Assembly: GCA_040902305.1 (NCBI GenBank)
Contig: JBBDXN010000099.1
Coordinates: 42,143 to 106,142, forward strand
Length of the DNA: 64,000 nucleotides
DNA from: CAMLFJ01 sp040902305
GTDB taxonomy: Bacteria; Methylomirabilota; Methylomirabilia; Rokubacteriales; CSP1-6
Reading direction: 5' to 3'
A program made the position numbers and the translations under genes. This document shows, piece by piece, positions 24,272 to 32,300 of this stretch (within the stretch, counting starts at the first letter, position 1; each line of letters starts with the position of its first letter). The notes below the pieces were generated by a model. That model made no database searches. It saw nothing but the letters and a program-made list of their open reading frames with translations, and was not told where the DNA came from.

Positions 24272-24679
24272 ATGGCGACCACCGGGATCAGACGACAGGC
24301 TCCCCGAACCTCGGCGTCCGGACCGGGAGCGGTCGCAGCGGCCGCGACGGATGAAGGCCTGTTTGCCCGGCGCTTTCGCGACCACGAAGGGCCCTACCAT
24401 CTCTACGATGCCGGGGCGCGGCCCCTGATCCGGATGGAAACCGGTGCGCACGTCCTCGGCGCGCTGCTCGATCGGCGGGCTCGGCTCGTCTTTCTGGACG
24501 ATCCCGGCGGGGCGGAGGGCTCGGTGCTCAAGATCACGTATCCGATCGGGGACTGGTCGTCCCAACCGGTCGAGATCACGGCGTGCGCCTGCGGCGATGA
24601 CCGGTGCCGGGGCCGACTGGTGATCGTCCTGCACGAGTCGCACGCCGGCCCCGAATGGACGCTGACGTTCAGAGGCTAG
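24272..24679 (+). CDS. Hypothetical protein (135 aa) divergent from groESL
   Basis: Not recognised. After a disordered Ala/Thr-rich start it has RRFRDHEGPYHLYDAGARPLIRMETGAHVLGALLDRRARL and ends with a cysteine-containing ITACACGDDRCRGRLVIVLHE segment. GAAGG at 24254 is a weak, distant Shine-Dalgarno for ATG 24272. It shares the site B box with groES. Its TAG stop (24677-24679) is part of a family A repeat. Confidence 0.6.
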   Translation: MATTGIRRQAPRTSASGPGAVAAAATDEGLFARRFRDHEGPYHLYDAGARPLIRMETGAHVLGALLDRRARLVFLDDPGGAEGSVLKITYPIGDWSSQPVEITACACGDDRCRGRLVIVLHESHAGPEWTLTFRG

Positions 24680-24852
24680 GCCGCGCTATTCACGAATGCG
24701 GGTCCCGCGTCCGGCCCGCCCCCTCCACCAGCCCCCTCACCCGGCCCCTCTCCCCCTCCGGGGGCGAGGGGATCGAAACGGCCCCCTCTCCCTCGGCGAG
24801 GGAGAGGGTCGGGGTGAGGGTGGCGCCCGTGTTCACGCATAGTCCGGGCTAG
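24676..24852. repeat. MITE-like element, family A, copy 5 (best preserved)
   Basis: A 177-bp element with CTAG at both ends (24676-24679 and 24849-24852) and imperfect TIRs (15 of 21 matches: GCTATTCACGAA on the left, the inverse of ACTATGCGTGAA on the right). Its interior matches copy 2 in inverse orientation; its right 38 bp are identical, inverted, to the left end of copy 6 (50211). The left CTAG forms the stop codon of the 24272 gene. It lies directly upstream of the histidine kinase promoter. Confidence 0.8.
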
Positions 24853-24898
24853 GCCGACACTCGCCCGGCCAGCTGCCAGCGGCGCCGAGAGTGACGTA

Positions 24899-24957
24899 GT
24901 GGACCCTGGTCGTAAGAGGGCGGCGGCATTGCCCGCGGGCCAGGGGGGGACTATAGT
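24899..24957 (+). promoter_or_regulatory. Histidine kinase promoter with palindromic box, site E
   Basis: GTGGACC-CT-GGTCGTA at 24899-24912 is a weaker box. A good -10 TATAGT (24952-24957) lies 12 bp further from the box than at sites A and B, about one extra helical turn. ATG 24967 is 10 nt past the -10, with no Shine-Dalgarno, so the mRNA is probably leaderless. Confidence 0.5.
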
Positions 24958-24966
24958 GGCGACCGG

Positions 24967-26445
24967 ATGTCGAGTCCGGTGTCTCTGGTCCGGCGCGCAG
25001 GCCTGCTACTGCTCGCGCTGCTCTGCTTTCCGGCTTCTCCTCCTGCCGGTGCCGCCACCCACGACGTAGCCCAGTCGGGCGATTGGGTCGTCTGGCAGGT
25101 CGTCGTGGGGGTGGTGCTCATCCTCGCGCTGGTGATTCTCGGCGTCGGGCTCGTGCTCGAGCGGGCGGGCCGGAGGCGCGCGGAGCTATCTCTCGGCGAG
25201 CGACTCCGCTTCGAGACGTTGCTGTCGGAGCAGGTGGCCACGTTCAGCCGGATATCGGTGGCCGACGTCGACCGCGAGATCCAGCGGGCGCTCCGGCGGC
25301 TCGCCGATTTCCTCGCGGTGGATTGGGGCAATCTCACCGAGTACTCGAATGACGGCCAGACCGCGCGGGTCACCCACCGGTGGGTGGCCGAGGGGGTGGG
25401 ACCGCCACCGTGGGCGATCGGATTCGACGAGATTCCGTGGGTCGTGACCCGGCTGCGGAGGGGAGAGCTGGTCAGGTTCTCGAGCGTCGAGGAGCTGCCG
25501 GAGAGCGAAGCGGCGGTGGATCGGCAGACGTTTCGCCGGTTGGGCATCAAGTCCCAGGTCGCGGTTCCCTTGACAGTGGAGGGGGTCGTGGTGGGCGCCC
25601 TGGCGTTCAGCACCGTCGGCACCGAGCGGGCGTGGCGGGACGAGCTGGTTCAGCGACTGCATCTCCTCGGGGACGTGTTCGCCAATACGCTGTCGCGCCG
25701 CCGATCGGAGATGGAGGGACAACAGCTCCGGCAGGATCTCGCCCACGTCGGGCGCGTCTCGACGATGGGAGAGCTGACCGCATCGCTGGCGCACGAGCTC
25801 AATCAGCCCCTGACCGCGATCCTGAGCAACGCGCAGGCGGCCGAGCGGATCCTCGACTCCGACACCGCGGACCTCGCCGAGATACGCGAGATCCTGGCGG
25901 ATATCGTCGAGGACGACAAGCGCGCCGGCGAGGTGATCCACCGGCTGCGCGGCTTCCTCAAGAAGGGCACCCTCGAGCTCTCGACCCTCGACATCGGAGA
26001 GCTGGTCGGCCAGGTGGCGCGGCTCGTGACCAGCGATGCGATCATTCGCAACGTGGCGATCCGGCTCGAGCTGGCCCCGGGGCTGCCTCCGGTGACCGGC
26101 GACCGGGTGCAGCTGCAACAGGTCGTCCTGAACTTGCTCATGAACGGACTGGACGCGATGCGGGAACCCGGCCTCGGGGAGCGGACGCTCGTGTTGAGGA
26201 CATCCGGCGCCGGCCCGGCCGGCGTTGTCGTGGCGGTGGAGGACTCGGGAGTCGGCATCGACGTGGCCGACCTGGACCATGTCTTCCACGCGTTCTATAC
26301 GACGAAGCCCGACGGGCTGGGGATGGGGCTGGCGATCGCCCGCTCCATCGTGGAGGCGCACGGCGGCCGACTCGATGCGAGGAGCAACTCCCAGGGTGGG
26401 GCCACCTTCTCGTTCACGCTTCCCGGCATCGAGAAGGAGCCGTGA
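24967..26445 (+). CDS. Membrane-anchored GAF-domain sensor histidine kinase
   Basis: 492 aa. Signal peptide (~1-29), one transmembrane helix (WVVWQVVVGVVLILALVILGV, ~41-62), a GAF-like domain (~85-235), HisKA with phospho-acceptor His ~276 in ASLAHELNQPLTAILSN, then HATPase_c with LNLLMNGLDAM (N box), VEDSGVGI (G1) and GLGMGLAIARSIVEAHGG (G2). The family autophosphorylates and passes phosphate to a response regulator, here the overlapping gene. The HELNQPL motif and FixJ-type partner recall FixL/DctB-like kinases, but the PAS/heme sensor is replaced by GAF. The signal is unknown. Confidence 0.93.
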   Translation: MSSPVSLVRRAGLLLLALLCFPASPPAGAATHDVAQSGDWVVWQVVVGVVLILALVILGVGLVLERAGRRRAELSLGERLRFETLLSEQVATFSRISVADVDREIQRALRRLADFLAVDWGNLTEYSNDGQTARVTHRWVAEGVGPPPWAIGFDEIPWVVTRLRRGELVRFSSVEELPESEAAVDRQTFRRLGIKSQVAVPLTVEGVVVGALAFSTVGTERAWRDELVQRLHLLGDVFANTLSRRRSEMEGQQLRQDLAHVGRVSTMGELTASLAHELNQPLTAILSNAQAAERILDSDTADLAEIREILADIVEDDKRAGEVIHRLRGFLKKGTLELSTLDIGELVGQVARLVTSDAIIRNVAIRLELAPGLPPVTGDRVQLQQVVLNLLMNGLDAMREPGLGERTLVLRTSGAGPAGVVVAVEDSGVGIDVADLDHVFHAFYTTKPDGLGMGLAIARSIVEAHGGRLDARSNSQGGATFSFTLPGIEKEP

Positions 26446-27068
26446 GCGTGCCGGCCACCGCCCTGGTGTTCGTCGTGGACGACGACGCGGCCGTCCGCAA
26501 GAGCCTGGCCAGGCTCGTCAAGGCCGCCGGATACGAGGCCGAGACCTTCGCGTCGGTTCAGGACTTCCTGGCCCGCCGCCCGCACGAGGGCCCGTGCTGC
26601 CTGGTCCTGGACGTCCGCATGCCCGGCCTGACCGGGCTCGACCTGCAGGAAACCCTCCGAGTCGCGGGACAGCGCTTGGCGATCGTGTTCATCACGGGCC
26701 ATCGCGACGTCCCGGTGAGCGTCAAGGCCATGAAGGGCGGGGCCGTCGATTTCCTCACGAAGCCGGTGGACGGCGAGACGCTCCTGGGAGCGATCCAGCA
26801 GGCGGTGGCTCGGACGCTCGCGGACCGGCGGCAACTGGCCCGCGTGACGGAGATCCGGGACCGCATCGCGACGCTGACCCCGCGGGAGGCCGCGGTCTTC
26901 GCGCTGGTGGTGACCGGGATGCTGAACAAGCAGATCGCGTCCAAGCTCGGCGTCGTCGAGAAGACGGTGAAGGTCCATCGAGCCCGGGTCATGGAGAAGA
27001 TGCAGGCGGGGTCCCTCGCGGAGCTGGTCCGGCTCGCGGGCGAAGGGAGTGTGATGACGGCGGGCTGA
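26442..27068 (+). CDS. FixJ/NarL-type response regulator
   Basis: 208 aa from GTG 26442, which overlaps the kinase stop by 4 bp (GTGA); GTG 26448 is an alternative. Receiver: FVVDDDAAVRKSL acidic pocket, phospho-Asp in CLVLDVRMPGLTGLDL (~57), Lys in FLTKPVDGE. C-terminal LuxR-type helix-turn-helix TPREAAVFALVVTGMLNKQIASKLGVVEKTVKVHRARVMEKM. It is the only DNA-binding regulator recognised in the 20-27 kb block and so a candidate to bind the palindromic box. Confidence 0.94.
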   Translation: MSVPATALVFVVDDDAAVRKSLARLVKAAGYEAETFASVQDFLARRPHEGPCCLVLDVRMPGLTGLDLQETLRVAGQRLAIVFITGHRDVPVSVKAMKGGAVDFLTKPVDGETLLGAIQQAVARTLADRRQLARVTEIRDRIATLTPREAAVFALVVTGMLNKQIASKLGVVEKTVKVHRARVMEKMQAGSLAELVRLAGEGSVMTAG

Positions 27069-27083
27069 TGACCGGCTCGGGAA

Positions 27084-27127
27084 TTGGACCAAGGTCCACT
27101 ATCGTCCCCATCGCCGTCCTGTAGGAT
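27084..27127 (+). promoter_or_regulatory. Promoter with palindromic box, site C
   Basis: The cleanest box: TTGGACC-AA-GGTCCACTA at 27084-27102. TAGGAT (27122-27127) begins 38 bp after the first T. ATG 27142 is 15 nt past the -10 and has no Shine-Dalgarno. It lies in the 73-bp gap between the response regulator and the orphan receiver. Confidence 0.65.
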
Positions 27128-27141
27128 CGTGTCGAGATGCC

Positions 27142-27531
27142 ATGCACAAGCCCACCCCGATGATCTCGATCGTGGACGACGATCGTTCGGTACGTCGGGC
27201 CCTCCGCCGGCTGGTGGGGTCGGCGGGCTACCTGGTCGAGACGTTCGCGTCGGCGCGGGAGTTTCTCAGCTCGACGCCGGCGACGACCCGTACCGCGTGC
27301 CTGGTCCTGGACATCTACCTGGACGGGATGACCGGATTCGAGCTTCAGGAGCAGCTGGCCGCGGATCGGGTCGCGATCCCGATCATCTTCATGACCGCGC
27401 ACGACGATGCGTCGACGCGCGACCGCATCCGACGCTCCGGCGCGGCCGGGTACCTGGGGAAGCCGTTCGATGGCCGGGCCTTGCTCGACGCGATCCACCG
27501 GGTGGCGGGGCCGGGGGCGCCGAGATCGTGA
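27142..27531 (+). CDS. Single-domain (receiver-only) response regulator
   Basis: 129 aa, receiver only: ISIVDDDRSVRRALRRLVGSAGYLVETFASAREFL, phospho-Asp in CLVLDIYLDGMTGFELQ (~57), Thr in IIFMTAHDD, Lys in YLGKPFDG. No output domain. It closely resembles the receiver of the preceding regulator, so it may compete for phosphate as a sink or have arisen by partial duplication. It has its own box-bearing promoter (site C). Confidence 0.9.
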   Translation: MHKPTPMISIVDDDRSVRRALRRLVGSAGYLVETFASAREFLSSTPATTRTACLVLDIYLDGMTGFELQEQLAADRVAIPIIFMTAHDDASTRDRIRRSGAAGYLGKPFDGRALLDAIHRVAGPGAPRS

Positions 27532-27894
27532 CCCTGGACCACGCGGACCCGCCCGAGACCTTCACGCCGCAGATCCCTGCCGCGCGAACCTTCGCGCTCC
27601 CGGCGAACGTCAGGCGCCTGGCATGGCGATGCGCACGCGTCATGGCTGCGCGAAGGGACGCGCTTCCTCGTCATCGAAGGGCATACCGACGAGCCCGGGG
27701 ACAGCGCGTTCAGCCGAGCGATCGGTGGACAGCGGGCGCAGTCCGCCATGGTCTATCTGGTGTCCAAGGGAGTGATCGCGGATCGCATCACGACCGTGTC
27801 TCGCGGTGGGGGACGGCCCGGGTGCGGGGAAAAGACCCCGACCTGTCGGGCCCGCAACCGTCGTGCGACGCTTTCGACGGGGGTGCTGCCGTGA
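27532..27894 (+). pseudogene. OmpA/Pal C-terminal domain remnant lacking a start
   Basis: From about 27616 this frame encodes AHASWLREGTRFLVIEGHTDEPG, then RAIGGQRAQSAMVYLVSKGV and ARNRRATL, an unmistakable OmpA-like peptidoglycan-binding domain (EGHTDE, RAQ and ARNRR motifs). Upstream the frame is Arg/Pro-rich with no start codon back to the receiver stop, and the signal peptide and lipobox are missing. The N-terminus has therefore been deleted or frame-shifted. TGA at 27892-27894. Confidence 0.6.
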
Positions 27895-27962
27895 GGGGGC
27901 TCGAAGAGCGACTGCGCGGAGAGCTGAGCGACGTGCGGCGAGGACAGGATCTGAGCGGATGA
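27891..27962 (+). CDS. Possible 23-aa coupled ORF
   Basis: GTG 27891 overlaps the OmpA-remnant stop (GTGA), and its TGA (27960-27962) overlaps the desaturase ATG. The charged peptide (LEERLRGELSDVRRGQD) could be a coupling ORF or the residue of a longer gene. Nothing else supports it. Confidence 0.25.
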   Translation: MRGLEERLRGELSDVRRGQDLSG

Positions 27963-28720
27963 CGTGGGATCAGGCCTGGGCGGTTCCGCTCGTGGCGCTG
28001 GCGCTGACCCAGGTCGCGGCCATCGCGACGTCCGTCTACCTGCACCGCGGGCTCGCCCATCGCTCGCTGCGGCTGCATCCGGTCGCGGACGTGGGGTTCC
28101 GGACCCTGCTCTGGCTCACGACGGGCCAGACGCGCCGGGAATGGGTCGCGGTGCACCGGAAGCATCACACGTTCACGGATCGCGAGGGCGACCCCCATAG
28201 CCCTCGACTGCTCGGCCTCTGGCGGGTCCAGGTCTGGAACGTCTACTACTACATGCGGGAAGCGCGCAATTCCGAGACGATCCGGACGTTCGCGCCCGAC
28301 ATCACGGAGGACTGGGGAGACCGCCTGTTCTTCTCCCGGGGTCTGAGCGGACTCACGCTGGGTGTCGCGATGCTGTGCCTCGCGCTGGGCCTCTGGCCCG
28401 GGCTGCTCACGGGACTGATGCATGCGGTCCTGTACGTCTTCGTGCTCGCCCCGCTGATCAACGGTCTCGGGCACTGGAGGGGAACCCAGAACTTCGCCAA
28501 CACCGCGTACAACTCGAGGGCCCTGGCCTGGCTGACGGGGGGCGAGAGCCTGCACAACAATCATCACGCGCATCCGCGCGCCCCGAAATTCAGCATGCGG
28601 CGGTTCGAGTTCGATCCGTCGTGGCTGGTGATCCGGTGTCTCGCGGCGCTCGCGCTGGTGGAGGTCGTTGGAGCGTCGGTGGCGCTGGGGCCGCCGGCGG
28701 CTGATGGACACGGAGACTAG
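27959..28720 (+). CDS. Membrane fatty-acid desaturase (delta-9 type family)
   Basis: 253 aa from ATG 27959. Three histidine boxes that bind the di-iron centre: LHRGLAHRS, HRKHHTFTD and LHNNHHAHP, between hydrophobic helices (e.g. VALALTQVAAIATSVYL and GLLTGLMHAVLYVFVLAPL). It introduces a double bond into acyl chains using O2 and electrons from ferredoxin or a cytochrome. In company with groESL, a kinase and a cold-shock protein it fits membrane adaptation to temperature or oxygen, an inference. Confidence 0.92.
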   Translation: MTWDQAWAVPLVALALTQVAAIATSVYLHRGLAHRSLRLHPVADVGFRTLLWLTTGQTRREWVAVHRKHHTFTDREGDPHSPRLLGLWRVQVWNVYYYMREARNSETIRTFAPDITEDWGDRLFFSRGLSGLTLGVAMLCLALGLWPGLLTGLMHAVLYVFVLAPLINGLGHWRGTQNFANTAYNSRALAWLTGGESLHNNHHAHPRAPKFSMRRFEFDPSWLVIRCLAALALVEVVGASVALGPPAADGHGD

Positions 28721-28770
28721 CGGGCCGGGCCGGGACCAGGCCCCCCGCTTGCCCGCGCCACGATCTTTGC

Positions 28771-28799
28771 TTGACAGCGGGCGGGGCCGCATGTACGCT
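28771..28799 (+). promoter_or_regulatory. Sigma-70-type promoter for the cold-shock leader
   Basis: Perfect -35 TTGACA (28771-28776), 17-bp spacer, -10 TACGCT (28794-28799). The start site would be near 28806, giving a leader of about 180 nt before the cold-shock ATG. Confidence 0.7.
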
Positions 28800-28866
28800 C
28801 AATTCCGGTGGTACGTTCATTCGGTTGCCGATTGGTAGCGAGCACGAATTCGCGAGAGTCGAGATC

Positions 28867-28968
28867 AAATGCCGCGCGGACCCCGGGTCCCGCGGCATTT
28901 TCGTTTGTCCTCCACTTCAGGAGGACCTCCCCGCCATGGTGGCGGGGCTTCACCGAGGCGCAAGCCTC
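28867..28968 (+). promoter_or_regulatory. Structured 5' leader with terminator-like hairpin and three further hairpins
   Basis: H1 28867-28900: arms AAATGCCGCG...CGCGGCATTT with inner GGACCC/GGGTCC and one bulged C, followed by TCGTTT, like an intrinsic terminator or attenuator. H2 28907-28926: GTCCTCC/GGAGGAC, loop 6. H3 28929-28947: CCCCGCCA/TGGCGGGG, loop 3. H4 28955-28968: GAGGC-GCAA-GCCTC, a GNRA tetraloop. A GGAGG in H2 and an ATG in H3 (28936) are in frame with the cold-shock gene. Confidence 0.6.
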
Positions 28969-28986
28969 ACAAGAGAGGTAGAGTCA

Positions 28987-29187
28987 ATGGCACAAGGTAC
29001 CGTCAAGTGGTTCAACGATGCGAAGGGGTACGGCTTCATCACCCAGGAGGGTGGCGAGGACGTGTTCGTGCACTTCAACGCCATCCAGGCTCAGGGCTTC
29101 AAGAGCCTGTCCGAGGGCGACAAGGTCGAGTTCGAGGTGACCAAGGGCCCGAAGGGGCTCCAGGCCGCCAACGTTCGCAAGGCCTGA
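28987..29187 (+). CDS. Cold-shock protein (CspA family)
   Basis: 66 aa OB-fold: GTVKWFNDAKGYGFIT (RNP1) and EDVFVHFNAIQ (RNP2) are exact. It binds single-stranded RNA/DNA and melts mRNA structure. ATG 28987 follows AGAGAGG. An in-frame upstream ATG at 28936 would add 17 residues (MVAGLHRGASLTREVES). It ends before a long GC-rich hairpin. Confidence 0.97.
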   Translation: MAQGTVKWFNDAKGYGFITQEGGEDVFVHFNAIQAQGFKSLSEGDKVEFEVTKGPKGLQAANVRKA

Positions 29188-29205
29188 CCCAACCCCAGCG
29201 TCAAA

Positions 29206-29242
29206 CGGACGGCCGGGCCCTGTCTCAGGGCCCGGCCGTCCG
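29206..29242 (+). terminator. Long GC-rich hairpin downstream of the cold-shock gene
   Basis: Perfect 17-bp stem (CGGACGGCCGGGCCCTG at 29206-29222, its inverse at 29226-29242) with a 3-nt loop TCT. No T-tract follows, so it is a weak intrinsic terminator at best, or an mRNA 3' end stabiliser. It lies between convergent genes. Confidence 0.6.
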
Positions 29243-29248
29243 GCACCC

Positions 29249-29302
29249 CGGTCGTATGCTCACCCCCGGTCGCATTTTCACCGCCGGTCGCGCTTTTACC
29301 CG
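29249..29302. repeat. Three imperfect 18-bp tandem repeats
   Basis: Units begin CGGTCG at 29249, 29267 and 29285 (CGGTCGTATGCTCACCCC, CGGTCGCATTTTCACCGC, CGGTCGCGCTTTTACCCG). The third runs into the stop codon of the glucan synthetase gene (29296-29298). Confidence 0.7.
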
Positions 29303-32300
29303 AGGACGATCCGAACGCGGTGAGTCGCCCCGTCACTCGTGAGGGGGAGGCTCCCGCCCGCGAAGGCCAGGGGAATCCCGTCGACTTCTATGGTCGAGAT
29401 CCCGCGGGTCACCCCGTTCGGGTTCTCGACCTCGATCTCGTAGCGCGACGCGTGGTATCGGAACGTGATGTCGAAGCGCCGCCAGGCGCGCGGGATGCAG
29501 GGATCGAGATGGAGAATCGCGTCACGTAGCCGGAACCCGAGGAGCCACTCGAGCCCGGCCCGGTACATCCAGCCCGCGGATCCCGTATACCAGGTCCATC
29601 CTCCTCGGCCGACGTGCGGGTACTCGGCGTAGACGTCGGCGGCCGCGACGTACGGCTCCACCTTGTAGCGATGGACGCCGGCGCGGGTGCTCGCGCGGTT
29701 GATCGGGTTCAGGATCGAGAAGAGCTCGTTCGCCTTGTCGCCGTCCCCGAGCGCGGCGAAGGCCATCACGGCCCAGATGGCGGCGTGCGTATACTGGCCG
29801 CCGTTCTCTCGAATGCCGGGCGGGTAGCCCTTGATGTACCCGGGGTCGAGCGGCGCGTGGTCGAACGGCGGGGTGAAGAGAAGGATCAGCTCCTGGTCTC
29901 GCCGGACGAGATATTCCTCCACCGCCGCCATCGCGCGCGCGGCCCGCGCCGGCTCGGCGGCCCCGGAGATCACGCCCCACGACTGCGCGATGGAGTCGAT
30001 GCGGCATTCCGCGTTGGCGACCGATCCGAGAGGGGTGCCGTCGTCGAAATAGGCGCGGCGATACCAGTCCCCGTCCCACGCGTGGGCTTCGAGAGAGGCC
30101 TTCAGCGCGTGCACGTGAGTGCGCCAGGTGTCGGCGCGCGCGCCGTCCCCGCGGGNNNNNNNNNNCACCCGGTTCATGCCGTCGTTCCAGTCGCCCGTGC
30201 CGATCAGCGGCAGGCCGTGAGCGCCGACGGAGAGGCTTCGATCGAGCGCGCGAGCACAGTGCTCGAAGAGGGTGGCTTGCTCCGCGGAGCGGGTGGGCTG
30301 GAAGTAGGATTCGTCCTGTCCGGGCGGGATCGCCGGGCCCTCGAGAAACGGGACGATCTCGTCCACAAGCGTCGCGTCTCCGGTGACCTCGAGGTAGTGG
30401 GTGACCGCGTAGGGCAGCCAGATCGAGTCATCGGAGATCCGGGTTCGAACGCCTCGACCGGACGGCGGATGCCACCAGTGCTGGACGTCGCCCTCGACGA
30501 ACTGACGGGCCGCGGCCCGGAGGAGATGCTCGCGCGCTACCTCGCGCTTGGCGACGGCCAGCGCCATCACGTCCTGGAGCTGATCCCGAAAGCCGTAGGC
30601 GCCGCCGGCCTGATAGAAGGCGGAGCGAGCCCACACCCGGCAACCCAGCGTTTGATAGAGGAGCCAGCGATTCAACATGAGATCCATGGAGCGATCCGGG
30701 GTCTTCACCTGGACGGCCCCCAGGATGTCGTCCCAGTGGGTGCGGACGGCCTCCAGCGTGAGGTCGAGGTCCTCGGCACGATAGCGAGCGAGGAGCGCGC
30801 GGGCTTCGGCCGGCGAGGAAGCCTGGCCGAGGAAGAACACGATCTCCTCGCTGCCGCCGGCCGGCACTTCGATCACGGCCTGAAGGGCGGCGCACGGATC
30901 GAGGCCCGCCCCGACCTTGCCCGACAAACGACCCCCTCGTTCCAGCAGGGCGGGATGGTCCAGGGTTCCATTGCGACCGAGGATCTCGGCTCGATCGCCG
31001 GTCCACCCGGTCTGGCGCCCCCCGAGGTCGGCGAACGCGATCCGATCCCCGAACTCCGGGTTCCACGCGTTGCGGGCGAACAGCGCCCCGGTCTCCGGAT
31101 CGATCTCGGTGGCGATGAACGGCGCGGTCACGCTTCGGAGCGCGCCCAGCACCCACTCCACGTACGCGGTCACCGAGAGGCGTCGCGCTCGGCCGGAGTG
31201 ATTGTGAAGCGTCAGCCGGGAGATCTTGATCGGGTCCTCCCGCGGCACGAACTGGAGGAGCCGCAGGGCGATGCCGTGGGAGGTGTGCTCGAAGGAGCTG
31301 TAGCCCTGACCGTGCCGGGCGACGTAGGCGGAGGCGTTCTCGCGGATCGGGAGCAGGGTCGGACCCCACAGCTCACCCGTCTCTTCGTCCCGGACGTAGA
31401 TCGTCTCACCGGGCGGATCGCTGACCGGATCGTTGGACCACGGGGTGAGCTGGTTCTCCCGACTGTTGAGCGACCAGGTGTATCCGGCGCCCGACTCGGA
31501 GACCTGGAACCCGAACGCGGGATTGGCGATGACGTTGACCCAGGGCGCCGGCGTCCATTGCCCCTCCCCGAGGACCGTGACGTACTCGCGCCCGTCGTCC
31601 ACGAAGCCGCCCACCCCGTTGAAGAACTCGGATTCGGGGCGCGGCGATGGGGTATCGGCGGGTACCTCCTTCCGGGCCGGGCGCCGGCGCGGGGCGGGGG
31701 CGGGATCCTGAGGGGACTCGGCTCGCAGGAGCTGCTCCGCGAGCGTGCCGTGTCGACTCAGAAGGACGGCTCGGGCGGCCGCCTGCAGCGCCGCGTGATC
31801 GTTGGGCGAGAGCAGATCCTTCCGGAGGATGAAGACGTTGCCGCGCGTGCTGTCGCGCTCATCTCGCCGGGCCGACTGGCTCGTCCGCACGAGCGCCTCC
31901 AGGGAGGTCTGGAGCTCCTGGGTATAGGAGTGCGCCTTCTCGTTCAGGATGACCAGATCGACCGCCAGCCCCTTCACGCGCCAGTATTCGTGAGCGCGCA
32001 GAAGCTGTCGCACGATCCCGCGGTCCTCGGACTCGTCGATCCGGACCAGGACGATCGGGAGGTCTCCGGAGATCTGCTGAGCCCAGAGGGCCGCCGGACC
32101 CGAGGTGTTTCGCGCGAGCACGTCCGCGGAGGGCCGCAGCGTCGGGTCGGAATAGAGAATGCGGCTGGCGAGATTCTGGAAGAGGTGGGTCTCGTCCGGC
32201 TCGATACCGAGATGGTGGCACTGCACCTGGGCCTGGGTCCAGGCCAGCGTGACCGCGCGCTCGAACGTCGCCGGGTCGCGATACTTGTCGGCCAGGGCCA

